64,000 nt of DNA, taken from Enterococcus sp. 4G2_DIV0659. Lineage in GTDB: Bacteria; Bacillota; Bacilli; Lactobacillales; Enterococcaceae. The stretch spans positions 848,001 to 912,000 of the forward strand of contig NZ_NGLE02000001.1 in NCBI RefSeq assembly GCF_002140715.2, read 5' to 3'. Shown here one piece after another: positions 25,965 to 36,005 of the stretch; the first letter of the stretch is position 1; each line of letters begins with the position of its first letter. The notes beneath the pieces are model-generated. The model was not told where the DNA came from and did not search any database. It worked only from the letters and a program-made list of their open reading frames with translations. The position numbers and the translations under genes are program-made.

Positions 25965-26801
25965 ATGAAATTTTTTAAAGGTATGATGGTTGCAGTTTTA
26001 ACAATTAGTTTATGTTCGGCAAGTTTAGGAATGGTATCAAGCCATGCAAACGCAGCAACAGTCGTAGAATCAAATTACAACAAGACAGTCACTTTATTCA
26101 ATAAAGCAGATATCTTAGCACACACAGGGTTATCATTAACAAGTTCAAATGTATCATCTGTTTACAATGAATTAGCGAAAACAAGTACATGGGAAGCTGC
26201 TGGATACAGTAAATCACAAGCGACTGTGATCGCCAGAGATTTCAGTAAAAATTACTACAAATCAGTAAGTTTACTACAAAAAATGACGTATCAAAAAGAT
26301 TTACATCTTAAAGTTATCCTAATTACTAAAGGATATGTAAAAGCAGAATTCGGTTTACAATCATACTATGTGCCAGAAACTGAAGCACCTGAGGTTGAAG
26401 TTCCTGAAGTGGAAGTGCCAGAAGTAGAAGTACCTGAAGTAGAGACACCAGAAACTGAGACTCCTGAAGTGGAAGTACCTGCTGAAAAATCAGACTTAAA
26501 AAAATTAGAAGTACAAGTAAATTACACAAATGGTACACAAGTACAATTCCAATATCAAGTGAATGCAAATGGAACTATCAAAGCACAATACCAAGACAAA
26601 TCAAATAAAGTACAATTACAAGGTAGTGCTGCTGAAGAAAAAATTGAAGGAATCATCGCTGGTCTAAACCTAAAAAATGGTAGTGAAAAAGAAATTACTT
26701 CACACATTTTAAACAAACTTGGTAAAGGATCAAGCTACAAACAATTCCAATTCCAAGGACAATTTACTGATAACTCACAAGTTAAATTTAAATTGAAATA
26801 A
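25965..26801 (+). CDS. Secreted YusW-like domain protein with Pro-Glu-Val repeats
   Basis: A 278-residue protein with a clear signal peptide (residues 1-30, basic start, hydrophobic core, cleavage near AHANAA). Residues 31-130 form a small folded region ending in YVKAEFGLQSYYVPE. Residues 130-170 are a low-complexity linker of repeated PEVEV/PETET units. Residues 175-278 resemble the YusW-like domain (LEVQVNYTNGTQVQFQYQVN, with a paired FTDNSQVKFKLK end). AGGAGG precedes the ATG. The linker suggests that two domains are spaced across or on the cell wall. No sorting signal or membrane anchor is present, so it should be released or wall-associated. Confidence 0.8.
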   Translation: MKFFKGMMVAVLTISLCSASLGMVSSHANAATVVESNYNKTVTLFNKADILAHTGLSLTSSNVSSVYNELAKTSTWEAAGYSKSQATVIARDFSKNYYKSVSLLQKMTYQKDLHLKVILITKGYVKAEFGLQSYYVPETEAPEVEVPEVEVPEVEVPEVETPETETPEVEVPAEKSDLKKLEVQVNYTNGTQVQFQYQVNANGTIKAQYQDKSNKVQLQGSAAEEKIEGIIAGLNLKNGSEKEITSHILNKLGKGSSYKQFQFQGQFTDNSQVKFKLK

Positions 26802-26818
26802 ACAATCATCTATGCAAA

Positions 26819-26862
26819 TAGGCGTGCAACCAAAGAACTTCTTCTTTATTGGTGCACGCCTA
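26819..26862. terminator. Stem-loop between convergent genes
   Basis: AGGCGTGCAACCAA pairs with TTGGTGCACGCCT (one bulge). It sits between the ends of the YusW-like gene (plus) and the esterase gene (minus) and probably serves both; the T tracts are weak on either side. Confidence 0.6.
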
Positions 26863-26949
26863 AAATCTTATACGTATCTAGTTCACTCTAAAAAGTCAAA
26901 AAGCTATTTTTGATTTCTTCATTTTTCTGGTTTTATGTGACCATTCTTA

Positions 26950-27705
26950 CTACAGTTCCCTTTCAAACCACTCAGCTACAACATCCATCATCTCACCTTT
27001 AACCAGATGTCCTTCCTCCATTCCCGTCATAAACTGGCTATTTTCCGCAAATGGCTTATCTTTAATTCCTTCATAAAAATCAGACACATCACTATAAGGT
27101 ATTTTGGGATCTTCTGTTCCATGCCAAAACAATACAGGACGTTTTGCTATTTTTTCAGGCTGTTTAGATAAATCGTAATGTGCCACCCAGCTTAATAATA
27201 ATGGTAAATCCTTTGGCACAAAAATATCCATTTCAGCCGCACGTGTCATTACTCGATCAATATAACGCAATGGAGATGGTGTTCCCATCATACAAACGGC
27301 TGCTTTGATCTCAGGGTGTTGCGTTAACAATGCACAGGTTGTAATACCTCCCATCGACACACCACCAACACCAATCTTGTCCTCCATAATCAAACCTTGT
27401 TTATCAAAATGTCGAACTAATTGAGAAAATTCAATAATATTATATTGAATACTAGACCAAAATGTCACAGAGGGAATTGGCGACACCCCACCCGTTTTTC
27501 GCTCACCGTGATTCATTGCATCTGGTAAAATGACTCTTATGCCTTTTTTAGCCAGTTTTCTTGCTTGAGTCAATGACAACTCTTTAGCCGTTTGCCAACC
27601 ATGGTAATAAATCACTAGAGGCAAAGAGTTATTTTTATCCTGCTCAGAAACGACTTCTAATACTGGAATTTCTTTAATCAAACGGTGTCGAACACTTATT
27701 TTCAT
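26950..27705 (-). CDS. Alpha/beta hydrolase, YitV-like esterase
   Basis: A 251-residue soluble hydrolase. The nucleophile elbow is GGVSMGGITT, the oxyanion region IYYHGWQTAKE, the acid region FWHGTEDPKIPY and the histidine EGHLVKGEM, in the order of the DUF1749/YitV-like alpha/beta hydrolases. PDAMNHGERK is also typical of this group. A ribosome binding site (AAGGAG) supports ATG 27705. It is probably a cytosolic carboxylesterase of unknown substrate. It stands alone, convergent with the YusW-like gene. Confidence 0.82.
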   Translation of the reverse strand: MKISVRHRLIKEIPVLEVVSEQDKNNSLPLVIYYHGWQTAKELSLTQARKLAKKGIRVILPDAMNHGERKTGGVSPIPSVTFWSSIQYNIIEFSQLVRHFDKQGLIMEDKIGVGGVSMGGITTCALLTQHPEIKAAVCMMGTPSPLRYIDRVMTRAAEMDIFVPKDLPLLLSWVAHYDLSKQPEKIAKRPVLFWHGTEDPKIPYSDVSDFYEGIKDKPFAENSQFMTGMEEGHLVKGEMMDVVAEWFEREL

Positions 27706-27802
27706 TTTAGGATCTCCTTAATAAACTATTCTTATTGGCTTTATTATACACATTAAGGAGTATACATCACTTTTTTTGCTCAACTCTACAATAAAATACT
27801 AT

Positions 27803-28711
27803 CTAAAAAAATTTTCTCCTACGTTTCCTTTTTACAATAACTCTTAGACGTAAAATCGACAGAATCATGGCTAATACAAGCAAAATATTAACTGCTATTG
27901 TTCGAAGTAACAACCCAAAAGATGCCTTATATCGCTTTTGTTTTTGAATATATTCGACTACGTCTTGTGTATTTGCTGATGTTTCTGGATAACTAATTCC
28001 TGAATGTAAGATATCGTAGGCATCAGCATAATTTCCCAGACCATCCGTCACTCTAAGATACATTTTTCCCACTTGTCCATCCCTAGTCAATTTCATATTG
28101 AATCGACCTTTTTTATCAGCAACCGCTTCTTGATAATGATACTCTTCATTGTCTGTATAAAATAATTCGACTTGAAACGTATTTTTTTGCTTCGGCATGT
28201 TTATTTTTCCAGATATACGGGCATTCTCTTTGTCATAATTTATTTCTGAAAAAAATATAGTAGGTCGATCACTGCTGACTAAATAAGGTACATTTTTATA
28301 GTGATAGATCACACCCTCTTCAGATGTAAAACATAAATCAGTGGAATAAATACCGATTTTATCTGTTTTTACAGGTCTATTTTCATAGTACATATCTTTG
28401 ATTTTAATGTTGTCTCGATAGTAAATAGTTTCGATAAACCCACTATAGTTATTGACTGGACCGTTTAATACAAAATTCGCAAAAAACATATACGGACTAT
28501 TCTCAAAAGGAAAAGTTAGATAAATCTCCTCTTTTATCTTTTTTTTCTTTGTAGTACTGCCATTTAAAACTTGTTTACGAGTAAAATGTCTCGTTAAATC
28601 ACTTTCAGAATCAAACTTCGATTTCAATAAATTTTCTTTTCCTTCACTAGCGTAACACATAGCAGGAAAAAGAATGACTATTAAACTAAAAAACAACACA
28701 AACTTTTTCAT
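27803..28711 (-). CDS. Exported membrane-anchored hypothetical protein
   Basis: A 302-residue protein starting MKKFVLFFSLIVILFPAMCY at ATG 28711 (AAGGGAG upstream). A signal peptide ends near YASEGKEN. About 230 extracellular residues of beta-type sequence follow, including a possible Ig-like part (KENARISGKINMPKQKNTF and on). One C-terminal transmembrane helix precedes a very basic tail (RLRVIVKRKRRRKFF), so the topology is N-out/C-in. The architecture resembles surface proteins anchored by a C-terminal helix, but I recognise no family. Confidence 0.65.
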   Translation of the reverse strand: MKKFVLFFSLIVILFPAMCYASEGKENLLKSKFDSESDLTRHFTRKQVLNGSTTKKKKIKEEIYLTFPFENSPYMFFANFVLNGPVNNYSGFIETIYYRDNIKIKDMYYENRPVKTDKIGIYSTDLCFTSEEGVIYHYKNVPYLVSSDRPTIFFSEINYDKENARISGKINMPKQKNTFQVELFYTDNEEYHYQEAVADKKGRFNMKLTRDGQVGKMYLRVTDGLGNYADAYDILHSGISYPETSANTQDVVEYIQKQKRYKASFGLLLRTIAVNILLVLAMILSILRLRVIVKRKRRRKFF

Positions 28712-28899
28712 AAAATAAACTCCCTTAAAACTCCTCACGACAACAAAACGATATACAATAAACAAAAAGAAATAGGTTTTATTTTCTTAATATTTAACAT
28801 TCAAACTTTAACAACCACTTCAAACTATTATTCATATAATTTTAAAACTATTTTCTGAGCTCATTAATCACTATTTTTGCAATATATGTATTAAAAATA

Positions 28900-28937
28900 A
28901 AAAAGCTCAAAACCCTTACTCTTAAGGATTTTGCGCT
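28900..28937 (-). terminator. Terminator of rpmG
   Basis: GCTCAAAACCCTTA and TAAGGATTTTGCGC arms form a long stem. On the minus strand TTTTTTATTTTT follows. Confidence 0.8.
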
Positions 28938-28950
28938 TTTATCAAAATTA

Positions 28951-29100
28951 TTATTTTGTTTCACGGTGTAAAGTAACTTTTCTTTCACGTGGGCAATATT
29001 TTTGTTTTTCCAAACGATCAGGATTGTTACGTTTATTTTTGCTTGTAAGGTAGTTACGCTCTTTACAAGAAGTGCATTCTAAAGTGATGTTTACGCGCAT
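28951..29100 (-). CDS. rpmG: 50S ribosomal protein L33
   Basis: A 49-residue protein starting [19 protein letters not shown]. One CxxC knuckle is present (Cys9, Cys12), but the second zinc pair is reduced to a single cysteine (KYCPRERK), so this is a variant without the full four-cysteine zinc site. GGAGG precedes the ATG, and a terminator follows. It lies directly downstream of the class B PBP gene, an order known in enterococci. Multiple L33 copies are usual; the other copies are not in this window. Confidence 0.93.
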   Translation of the reverse strand: MRVNITLECTSCKERNYLTSKNKRNNPDRLEKQKYCPRERKVTLHRETK

Positions 29101-29228
29101 GTGTTTTCCCTCCTATATCTGATTTCGTATTTTCTAAGATATTTCTTAGCCTCAAATATCATATCATGTTTGTTCATGAATTTCTACCCTTTTACTGAAA
29201 TTTGTAAAGGAAAACTACTTTACAAATT

Positions 29229-31349
29229 TTATTGTTGCTTATAATCTGCATAAGCATCTACGATGGCTTTAGCCATCAGTTGGTTTGGTCTGGTACTTTC
29301 ACTTGTCAAGTGAGGTAAGATCACGCTAACAGCAATTTCAGGATCATTATAAGGGGCATAAGCAACCACGTTACTATTGACTGTAGTATGTTCACCAACA
29401 TTTGTTTCCGCTGTACCAGTTTTTGCTGCCATATCCAATTTTGCGCCTTGCATATATTGCCCTGTGGTAAAGGCACCAGCACCGTGCACAACATCATAAA
29501 ACCCTTGTTTAATGATATCCATTTGACCTGGACTAATATCTACTTTGTTCAACTCTTTTGGTGTAATTTCTTCTTTTAAATCACCAATTGTGCCATCTGG
29601 ATTATTATTATAAATACCTTGAACCAAATGAGGCGCAAGTCGAGTTCCGCCATTTGCAACTGTAGCAGCATACTGAGCTAATTGCATTGCAGTATACGTA
29701 TCATATTGCCCGAACGACAAATCGAGTAAATGCCCTGGCATTGGAGCAAACTCAGGGTCATCAAATGCAGTATTTGATAGTCCTGTAGACTCACCTGGTA
29801 AATCAATCCCAGTCGATACACCCATACCATATTCACCAAATGTTTTACGTAACACATCAAATAACGTTGAGTCTCCGGTTTCATAAGGTAACTTCATATT
29901 GTATTGGTAATCAGTTTTCATCATTTTCAAGACCAATTTCATCATGTAAACATTGGATGAATATTCTAGGGCTTGCTCTGCACTAAGAGACATTGGAACA
30001 CCAGGATACTTATTAAATACAGAAGCTTTTGGGTCACTTCCAAAAATCTTAATCGGTTCATCGATCAACACATCATTACCAGAAATCACACCTTGTTCAT
30101 AACCTGCTGAAATAGTTGCTCCTTTGACTACTGAACCAGGTTCAAACGCTTTGTTGATTGTAGCTAAAGGATTAGACGTTAACTCGTTAGTTGCAAGATC
30201 TCGATCTAAAGCAACCATCGCCATCACAGCGCCTGTCTTAGGGTTCATAACGACTACATAGGCGCCATCTGAGTAGTTCGCATTTCCTGTCGCTAACAAC
30301 TGTTGATATTGCGCTCGAACAACTTCTTCAATTTTTGCTTGAAACCCTAAATCAATGGTCAATTTTAGGTTAGAACCTTTCTGACCTTCTGATATTGGCT
30401 TTTGCGTAACAATTTTCCCGTTACTGTCCAAAGTTACTTCTGATATAGCTTTTTTCCCTTGAAGAATATCTTCGTATTGTTTTTCTAAGTAACTCGTTCC
30501 TACACGGTCATTTCGTTCGTAACCTTTTGCTAGATACTCATCTGCTTCTTCAGCGGGTAATCCTGCTTTTTCTGAGGAAACTTTTCCTAAAATACTTTTT
30601 AGAGCCATGTCTTGTGGATATTCACGATCCCAATCCATTCCTGTGGACACACCAGAAATTTCCGAAGTGTGCTCGCCGATTATAGCAATTTCATCTTGAG
30701 TGACATCCTCATTTTTAATAAAAGCAGTATTCAGCTCAGATACAGCATTCATTCGTTTAAAAATTGTTGCTGCTTGCATCGTACGTTCATCAAAATTGAT
30801 TTCTTCTGGTTTTACTTTTTCCACAGTCAGCACATATAATGTTCCTTGATCTGTGATTTTATTCCCTTTTTCATCTAACATATCCTTATCTGTCAAACGT
30901 TTTTGAGCAGCTTTTAAATTATCAGGATTCGCTAACCAAAAATCTTTTTTATCTCGTTCAGTTAATTCATCAGCGGGTACATGAATCAGATCGTTTACCT
31001 TATAAGCAATATCTAATAAATCTTCCGTTTGAACTTTTTTTCCTCGGGTATAAGTGATCGCCAGATTTGATTTATTTCCGACTAATAAATTACCAGCAGC
31101 ATCATAGATTTGTCCCCGTGGTGCATTGCTTTTGATTTTCAATGTCGAATTTTCATCTACTTTTTGAGCAAATTGTTGTCCTTCTGCAATCTGTAAATAA
31201 CCCAATCTTACGATCAAAGCGACAAACAAACCAAATATAACAAAAAACAGCAAATTCAATCGAAATGGAATATGGGATTTTTTGCTATTTTGTGTCATTG
31301 GTTCTACGTTTTCTTTTTTTAATTTATCTAAAAAGCTCATTTTTTTCAT
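29229..31349 (-). CDS. Class B penicillin-binding protein (PBP2B-like transpeptidase)
   Basis: A 706-residue protein. A short cytosolic tail and one transmembrane helix (about 30-52) are followed by a PBP dimer domain and a C-terminal transpeptidase. The active-site motifs are SVVK (Ser406-Lys409, in EPGSVVKGAT), SSN (464-466, in YSSNVYMM) and KTG (633-635, in AAKTGTAET). It cross-links septal or peripheral peptidoglycan. No transglycosylase domain is present. ATG 31349 has AAGGA upstream; a second ATG three codons later is possible. It lies between thrS and rpmG. The enterococcal beta-lactam target PBP5 looks different, so this is not that protein. Confidence 0.9.
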   Translation of the reverse strand: MKKMSFLDKLKKENVEPMTQNSKKSHIPFRLNLLFFVIFGLFVALIVRLGYLQIAEGQQFAQKVDENSTLKIKSNAPRGQIYDAAGNLLVGNKSNLAITYTRGKKVQTEDLLDIAYKVNDLIHVPADELTERDKKDFWLANPDNLKAAQKRLTDKDMLDEKGNKITDQGTLYVLTVEKVKPEEINFDERTMQAATIFKRMNAVSELNTAFIKNEDVTQDEIAIIGEHTSEISGVSTGMDWDREYPQDMALKSILGKVSSEKAGLPAEEADEYLAKGYERNDRVGTSYLEKQYEDILQGKKAISEVTLDSNGKIVTQKPISEGQKGSNLKLTIDLGFQAKIEEVVRAQYQQLLATGNANYSDGAYVVVMNPKTGAVMAMVALDRDLATNELTSNPLATINKAFEPGSVVKGATISAGYEQGVISGNDVLIDEPIKIFGSDPKASVFNKYPGVPMSLSAEQALEYSSNVYMMKLVLKMMKTDYQYNMKLPYETGDSTLFDVLRKTFGEYGMGVSTGIDLPGESTGLSNTAFDDPEFAPMPGHLLDLSFGQYDTYTAMQLAQYAATVANGGTRLAPHLVQGIYNNNPDGTIGDLKEEITPKELNKVDISPGQMDIIKQGFYDVVHGAGAFTTGQYMQGAKLDMAAKTGTAETNVGEHTTVNSNVVAYAPYNDPEIAVSVILPHLTSESTRPNQLMAKAIVDAYADYKQQ

Positions 31350-31452
31350 TTATCCTAGTCCTTCCTTATAAGAAAAGTCTTGCTTCTCTATTGTAACTAA
31401 AAAATGCAAAAAAAAATAGAGGGAATCCTCCTACTAAGAAAATATTTAATGT

Positions 31453-31500
31453 TTAAAGATCTGGAAAATCACTCAAAGAGCTTCTTTCCAGACCTTTAAA
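31453..31500 (-). terminator. Terminator of thrS
   Basis: AAAGATCTGG and CCAGACCTTT arms, extended by GAAAA/TTTTC-type pairs, lie 34 bases past the thrS stop. The downstream T content is modest. Confidence 0.6.
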
Positions 31501-31533
31501 CATAATTAGGTGATAAATGTACCTTTTTACTAC

Positions 31534-33474
31534 TTATTTCCGGCTATAATTTGATACATCAGCGACCATGCTCTCTACAAAGATATTTAGATCGATTACG
31601 TCTGTTTCTTTACTTCCATAGCGACGAATATTCACTGTTGCTTCATCCATCTCTTTATCTCCTACAACAATTTGATACGGAATTTTTTGTGTTTGAGACG
31701 CACGGATCTTATAACCCATTTTTTCATTACGATCATCTACTTCGATCCGTAAGCCTTGTTCTTGCAGACGTTTTTTGACTTCATAGGCATAATCGGCATG
31801 AGCTTCAACAGAAACAGGAATAATTGTTGCTTGAATTGGCGCCAACCATGTCGGGAAAGCTCCTTTGTACACTTCAGTTAAGTAAGCAACAAAACGTTCC
31901 ATAGTTGAAACGATTCCGCGATGGATAACGACTGGGCGATGATTATTTTCTCCGTCTTCCCCTACATAAGTTAAATCAAAACGTTCCGGTAATAAGAAAT
32001 CTAATTGAATAGTTGATAATGTTTCTTCCATCCCTAAAGCTGTTTTTACTTGAACATCTAGTTTAGGACCATAAAAGGCTGCTTCACCTTCTGCTTCAAA
32101 ATAATCTAGTTCCATTTCATCCATTGCAGCTTTTAACATCTCTTGCGCTTTTTCCCACATTGCATCATCATCAAAGTATTTATCTGTATTATTCGGATCA
32201 CGATAGCTTAAGCGGAAACGATAATCATCGATATTAAAATCTTTGTAAACGGCAACCATTAACTCTAATGTACGTTTAAATTCTTCTTTGATTTGATCTG
32301 GACGAACAAATGTATGGCCGTCATTCAAGGTCATTTCACGCACACGTTGTAAACCAGATAATGCACCTGATTTTTCATAACGATGCATCATACCAAGTTC
32401 AGCGATTCTGATTGGTAATTCACGGTAACTATGAATATCATTTTTATACACCATCATATGATGTGGGCAGTTCATTGGACGAAGAACAAGCATTTCCCCA
32501 TCTCCCATGTCCATTGGCGGGAACATATCTTCATGATAATGATCCCAGTGACCAGAAGTTTTGTATAAATTAACATCTGCCATAATCGGAGTATACACAT
32601 GTTGGTAGCCCAAGCTGATTTCTTTATCTGTAATGTAACGTTCGATTGTACGACGAATTGTCGCACCTTTTGGCAACCAAAATGGCAACCCAGAGCCTAC
32701 TTCTTGAGAAATCATAAATAAATCAAGTTCTTTACCTAATTTACGGTGATCACGTTCTTTTGCCTCTTCACGCATTCTAATAAATTCTTTTAACTCTTTT
32801 TTATCGAAAAATGCTGTACCATAAATACGTTGCATCATTTGATTATCAGAATTCCCTCTCCAGTACGCACCAGCTACAGACAATAATTGGAAGACTTGGA
32901 TACGGCCTGTCGATGGCACGTGAACCCCGCGGCACAAATCAACGAAATCGCCTTGATCATAAACTGTTATTTCTTCATCAGCAGGAAGATCAGTAATTAA
33001 CTCTACTTTATATGGATCGTCCGCAAACAACTCTAATGCTTCTTCTTTTGAAACAACTTTACGAACAATTGGGTTATTTTCTTTCACGATTTTCATCATT
33101 TCAGCTTCGATTGCTGGTAAATCTTCCGCAGTCACAGCATTCTCGCCATTGTCTGTATCGTAATAAAAACCAGAATCAATAGCTGGACCTACACCAAACT
33201 TGATTTTAGGAAATAGACGGCGCAAAGCGTTAGCCATTAAGTGAGCTGTTGAATGACGTAAAATTTGCAACGCATCCTCATGATCTGGTGTAACAATTTC
33301 AATCCTTCCATCTTCTTCGATTGGACGATCTAAATCTATTAACGTACCATTGAATTTTCCTGCTAACGCTTTTTTAGCCAAACTATTGCTGATACTTTTA
33401 GCGATGTCTAAAGTTGATGAACCTGCCTCAAATTCTTTGACAGCGCCATCTGGGAATGTGATTTTAATTGACAT
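31534..33474 (-). CDS. thrS: Threonyl-tRNA synthetase
   Basis: A 646-residue class II synthetase with TGS domain (1-62), editing domain with [16 protein letters not shown] and [13 protein letters not shown], catalytic core with [10 protein letters not shown] (motif-2 region and zinc ligands) and GIVSTMERF, and the anticodon-binding domain from about 540. It charges tRNA-Thr and clears Ser-tRNA-Thr. AAGGAGG precedes the ATG. A T-box leader upstream makes expression respond to uncharged tRNA-Thr. Confidence 0.97.
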   Translation of the reverse strand: MSIKITFPDGAVKEFEAGSSTLDIAKSISNSLAKKALAGKFNGTLIDLDRPIEEDGRIEIVTPDHEDALQILRHSTAHLMANALRRLFPKIKFGVGPAIDSGFYYDTDNGENAVTAEDLPAIEAEMMKIVKENNPIVRKVVSKEEALELFADDPYKVELITDLPADEEITVYDQGDFVDLCRGVHVPSTGRIQVFQLLSVAGAYWRGNSDNQMMQRIYGTAFFDKKELKEFIRMREEAKERDHRKLGKELDLFMISQEVGSGLPFWLPKGATIRRTIERYITDKEISLGYQHVYTPIMADVNLYKTSGHWDHYHEDMFPPMDMGDGEMLVLRPMNCPHHMMVYKNDIHSYRELPIRIAELGMMHRYEKSGALSGLQRVREMTLNDGHTFVRPDQIKEEFKRTLELMVAVYKDFNIDDYRFRLSYRDPNNTDKYFDDDAMWEKAQEMLKAAMDEMELDYFEAEGEAAFYGPKLDVQVKTALGMEETLSTIQLDFLLPERFDLTYVGEDGENNHRPVVIHRGIVSTMERFVAYLTEVYKGAFPTWLAPIQATIIPVSVEAHADYAYEVKKRLQEQGLRIEVDDRNEKMGYKIRASQTQKIPYQIVVGDKEMDEATVNIRRYGSKETDVIDLNIFVESMVADVSNYSRK

Positions 33475-33554
33475 TTTTGTTTCCTCCTTAAGAATGTTTA
33501 TGATTGAAAAGATACTTTTTTATAATGATCCACTGTCGAACTTTTAATTAAATA

Positions 33555-33800
33555 CAAAAAAACCTAGTATCCGACAATGCTCAGATACTAGGACGAAAAG
33601 TTCGTGGTTCCACCTATTTTTAAATACAGCAAATAACTATATTCCTCAACGTGTTAACGGTACGACCGCCTTTGCTTCGACAAAGGTTGGAAAAAGTGGT
33701 CATTCCTTGTGCGGGTCTGGAAAATTTTCAGCCAAGATTTTCCTCTCTAAAAGACTGCTTGCAAGTTCAGTTGTCTTTTTCATCAATCATTTATGTGTTA
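33555..33800 (-). ncRNA. T-box leader of thrS
   Basis: The minus strand carries the T-box core TAGGTGGAACCACGAACTTT (near 33600-33620), which pairs with the tRNA acceptor end. Next comes the terminator stem CCTAGTATC/GGATACTAGG (33563-33592) with a T run. Stem I lies upstream; an ACC triplet near 33661 is a plausible threonine specifier (not proven). Antitermination on uncharged tRNA-Thr follows from the family. Confidence 0.9.
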
Positions 33801-33846
33801 ATTTAAACATTTATTTCAATAAAAAGCAAGTGTTTATTCGAATGGA

Positions 33847-34026
33847 TTATTTTTTCCATTCTCCACCTTGAGCATAACGATCTTTTTTCATCTCGTTAAC
33901 AAATACATGGATCTTCTCTTTTGGTGCCCCTGTATTTTTGGATACAACTTCCGTGATCTCTTTGACCATATTTGTCAATTGTTCTTCGCTACGACCTTCG
34001 ATTAATTCGACATGAATAAATGGCAT
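33847..34026 (-). CDS. 4-oxalocrotonate tautomerase-like enzyme
   Basis: A 59-residue protein, [20 protein letters not shown]. Removal of Met1 exposes the catalytic Pro1 of the tautomerase superfamily. I choose ATG 34026 (GGAGG upstream); an upstream frame extension is spurious because it would bury the proline. Typical for the small YwhB-like hexameric tautomerases. The physiological substrate is unknown. Confidence 0.9.
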   Translation of the reverse strand: MPFIHVELIEGRSEEQLTNMVKEITEVVSKNTGAPKEKIHVFVNEMKKDRYAQGGEWKK

Positions 34027-34091
34027 ATCTTTTCCTCCGTTCAATTTTTTTATTTTTTTTCTACACCACAATCAATAAATCTGCATTATTA

Positions 34092-34121
34092 AAAAAGAAG
34101 CCCAATTGGACTTCTTTTTAT
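34092..34121 (-). terminator. Terminator of the L,D-transpeptidase gene
   Basis: AAAAAGAAG-CCAATTGG-CTTCTTTTT, a perfect stem with T runs on both strands, immediately after the stop codon. Confidence 0.85.
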
Positions 34122-34128
34122 TACTTTT

Positions 34129-35601
34129 TTAAGCTGGTTCACCATAATCTACAGGTTTATCAAACTCTCCAGGTGCACTGTCATAGATATGACCATACAC
34201 AATCACTGGCATTCCTGCATAAGCACCATTAAAAATTTGTGCAACTGCAGCTCCTGGTGTATTGATACAACCGTTACTACCGAAGTTTGTTTTATAGGCT
34301 TCTTTATTACCGAAATACTCTGCTTTATAATCTGCATCGTGAATCCCGATTTGTGTGACCACACCACCGAAACTCTTCAGCGGCATCCAGTATTTAACTG
34401 GTACACTATATTTTGAGCCATCCAGCATTTCGCCTTCTAATTTTGTATCTGTATCTTTATACAAAATCGTGTGAAAACCAGGAACTGTTGCTGTTCCTTT
34501 ATTATAACGCCCCGTGATGACGTCTGTTTCAACCACCTTAGCGCCGCCTTTAAAGAAGTACATTTTTTGATCATTTAAATCGATCTCCACATAATCTTTA
34601 TCAACTGTAGATGATTGAGTGACATCTCCATCAATTGGGACTGTGATTGTTTCAGTATCTTTATCACTATTTATCGCATTAACAAGTAAATCTCTTGTTT
34701 GAGGCATATTGATATCCCAACCATAGCTGCCATTATTTTTATATTTAGTTGTTACGCCATGGACATTTTTAAAGATAATCGGCTTAAAAATAGAGCCATA
34801 TTTTTGATTCGTTTGTTCTACCCATGCATATACTTTAGTTGGATCAACATTACCCGATGTATCCATAAATGATTGAATCTCTTCTTTAGTAAGTGCTAAT
34901 TTTTCACCATTGATATCCAATGTGATTGTTTTGTTTTCTTTTTTGGATAGCATCGCTAGTTTGTCTTGCAAGCCTTTATCATCTTTCGTTAAGGCAGGTT
35001 TTTGATAGAACTCTTTTGCTTCATACACATAGCTGCCTTTGTTTGCTTCAACATCTTTTAAGACCTGGCTCATCAAAGCTGCTTTATCTACCGTTGTTCC
35101 TATTTGTTCTGGTATGATTTGATACGTACCATCAACTTTTTCGATTCGTGCATCTTGGCTTGGCGTTCCCGCTTCAAATTCAAGTGCATTTAATTTATTT
35201 TGTAATTCTACTTTGTAATTTTCGTTGATTGGTAATTTAAGCGATCGATCACCAATATTTTCTTTCAAGTAACCTTCTGTGATTTCATATTTTTCAGGCA
35301 ATTCAATTTTTTCTTCCTTGCCATTAACTTTAATGATTACATTTTCAGATTGGTTTAATTTTTCTAATTTGTCTTTTGCTGCTTTAACACTTAACAAACT
35401 GATATCAACACCATTGGCTTTAGCAGTTATAAAAAAATGAGATTGGAAATAAACAAGTCCACCAGCAAATACCAATGACAAACAAATTAACAAACCAACT
35501 ACTGGAACTAACCATCTTTTTTTCTTTTTATTTGGTTGATGATTATTTTGCGATGCTCGTGCATTTTTAGCAGAGCGACTAACTGATTCTTCATTTTCCA
35601 T
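34129..35601 (-). CDS. L,D-transpeptidase (YkuD domain), Ldt-fm type
   Basis: A 490-residue protein. A cytosolic basic tail and one transmembrane helix (about 31-52) are followed by tandem peptidoglycan-binding repeats (about 60-320) and a C-terminal YkuD catalytic domain. The active site reads GIHDAD, then FGSNGCINTPG, with the catalytic cysteine. The architecture matches E. faecium Ldt-fm, which makes 3-3 cross-links and can bypass beta-lactams. A TTGACT-17-TTTTAT promoter lies 150 bases upstream. It lies beside the PBP and thrS genes but is transcribed on its own. Confidence 0.9.
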   Translation of the reverse strand: MENEESVSRSAKNARASQNNHQPNKKKKRWLVPVVGLLICLSLVFAGGLVYFQSHFFITAKANGVDISLLSVKAAKDKLEKLNQSENVIIKVNGKEEKIELPEKYEITEGYLKENIGDRSLKLPINENYKVELQNKLNALEFEAGTPSQDARIEKVDGTYQIIPEQIGTTVDKAALMSQVLKDVEANKGSYVYEAKEFYQKPALTKDDKGLQDKLAMLSKKENKTITLDINGEKLALTKEEIQSFMDTSGNVDPTKVYAWVEQTNQKYGSIFKPIIFKNVHGVTTKYKNNGSYGWDINMPQTRDLLVNAINSDKDTETITVPIDGDVTQSSTVDKDYVEIDLNDQKMYFFKGGAKVVETDVITGRYNKGTATVPGFHTILYKDTDTKLEGEMLDGSKYSVPVKYWMPLKSFGGVVTQIGIHDADYKAEYFGNKEAYKTNFGSNGCINTPGAAVAQIFNGAYAGMPVIVYGHIYDSAPGEFDKPVDYGEPA

Positions 35602-35751
35602 TGAGCTATCTTCCTTCTATTATGATATATTTTGTTTGACCTCATGAAGACTATCGAGTGATTCCTTCTCTACATAGATCAAAAGGAAGCCGCTCTTCCT
35701 TTAGTTCTTTTATTCTTTACATCAGTCCTGTTTCAATTAATATCCGTTAGA

Positions 35752-35780
35752 ATAAAACAGGTTTACGCAAGTGTAGTCAA
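35752..35780 (-). promoter_or_regulatory. Candidate promoter of the L,D-transpeptidase gene
   Basis: TTGACT (35780-35775), a 17-base spacer and TTTTAT (35757-35752) on the minus strand. The predicted leader is about 145 bases and contains an AAAGGAAG/CTTCCTTT hairpin at 35682-35702. Confidence 0.5.
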
Positions 35781-36005
35781 GTTCCTTATAATCTTCAATT
35801 ATTTTGCTTACACTACGAGAAAAAATGTACCTTTTTATGTAATCATTCACTTTTTTACTTTTTCTCCAAACGTGTAAATTTTATATACAGCGTATCTACT
35901 ATTCTAACACAGATAACGGGTAGGAAAAAAGACCATTTAGCAATAAATTGCTCTAAATCCATATTTATTTATAATAAACTTTAAATTGACGTATTAGATT
36001 CTAAT
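35781..36005. other. Intergenic region, no gene seen
   Basis: AT-rich spacer between the L,D-transpeptidase promoter and the nucleotidyltransferase stop codon. No strong terminator, repeat or frame is visible. Confidence 0.4.

Noticed and set aside
28951..29100. L33 as a pseudogene because of its missing fourth cysteine
   Set aside because: The rest of the protein is intact and this cysteine-reduced form is a normal L33 variant in enterococci.
34020..34232. Plus-strand frames opposite the L,D-transpeptidase, thrS and other genes
   Set aside because: They are antisense shadows of clear minus-strand genes without start signals.
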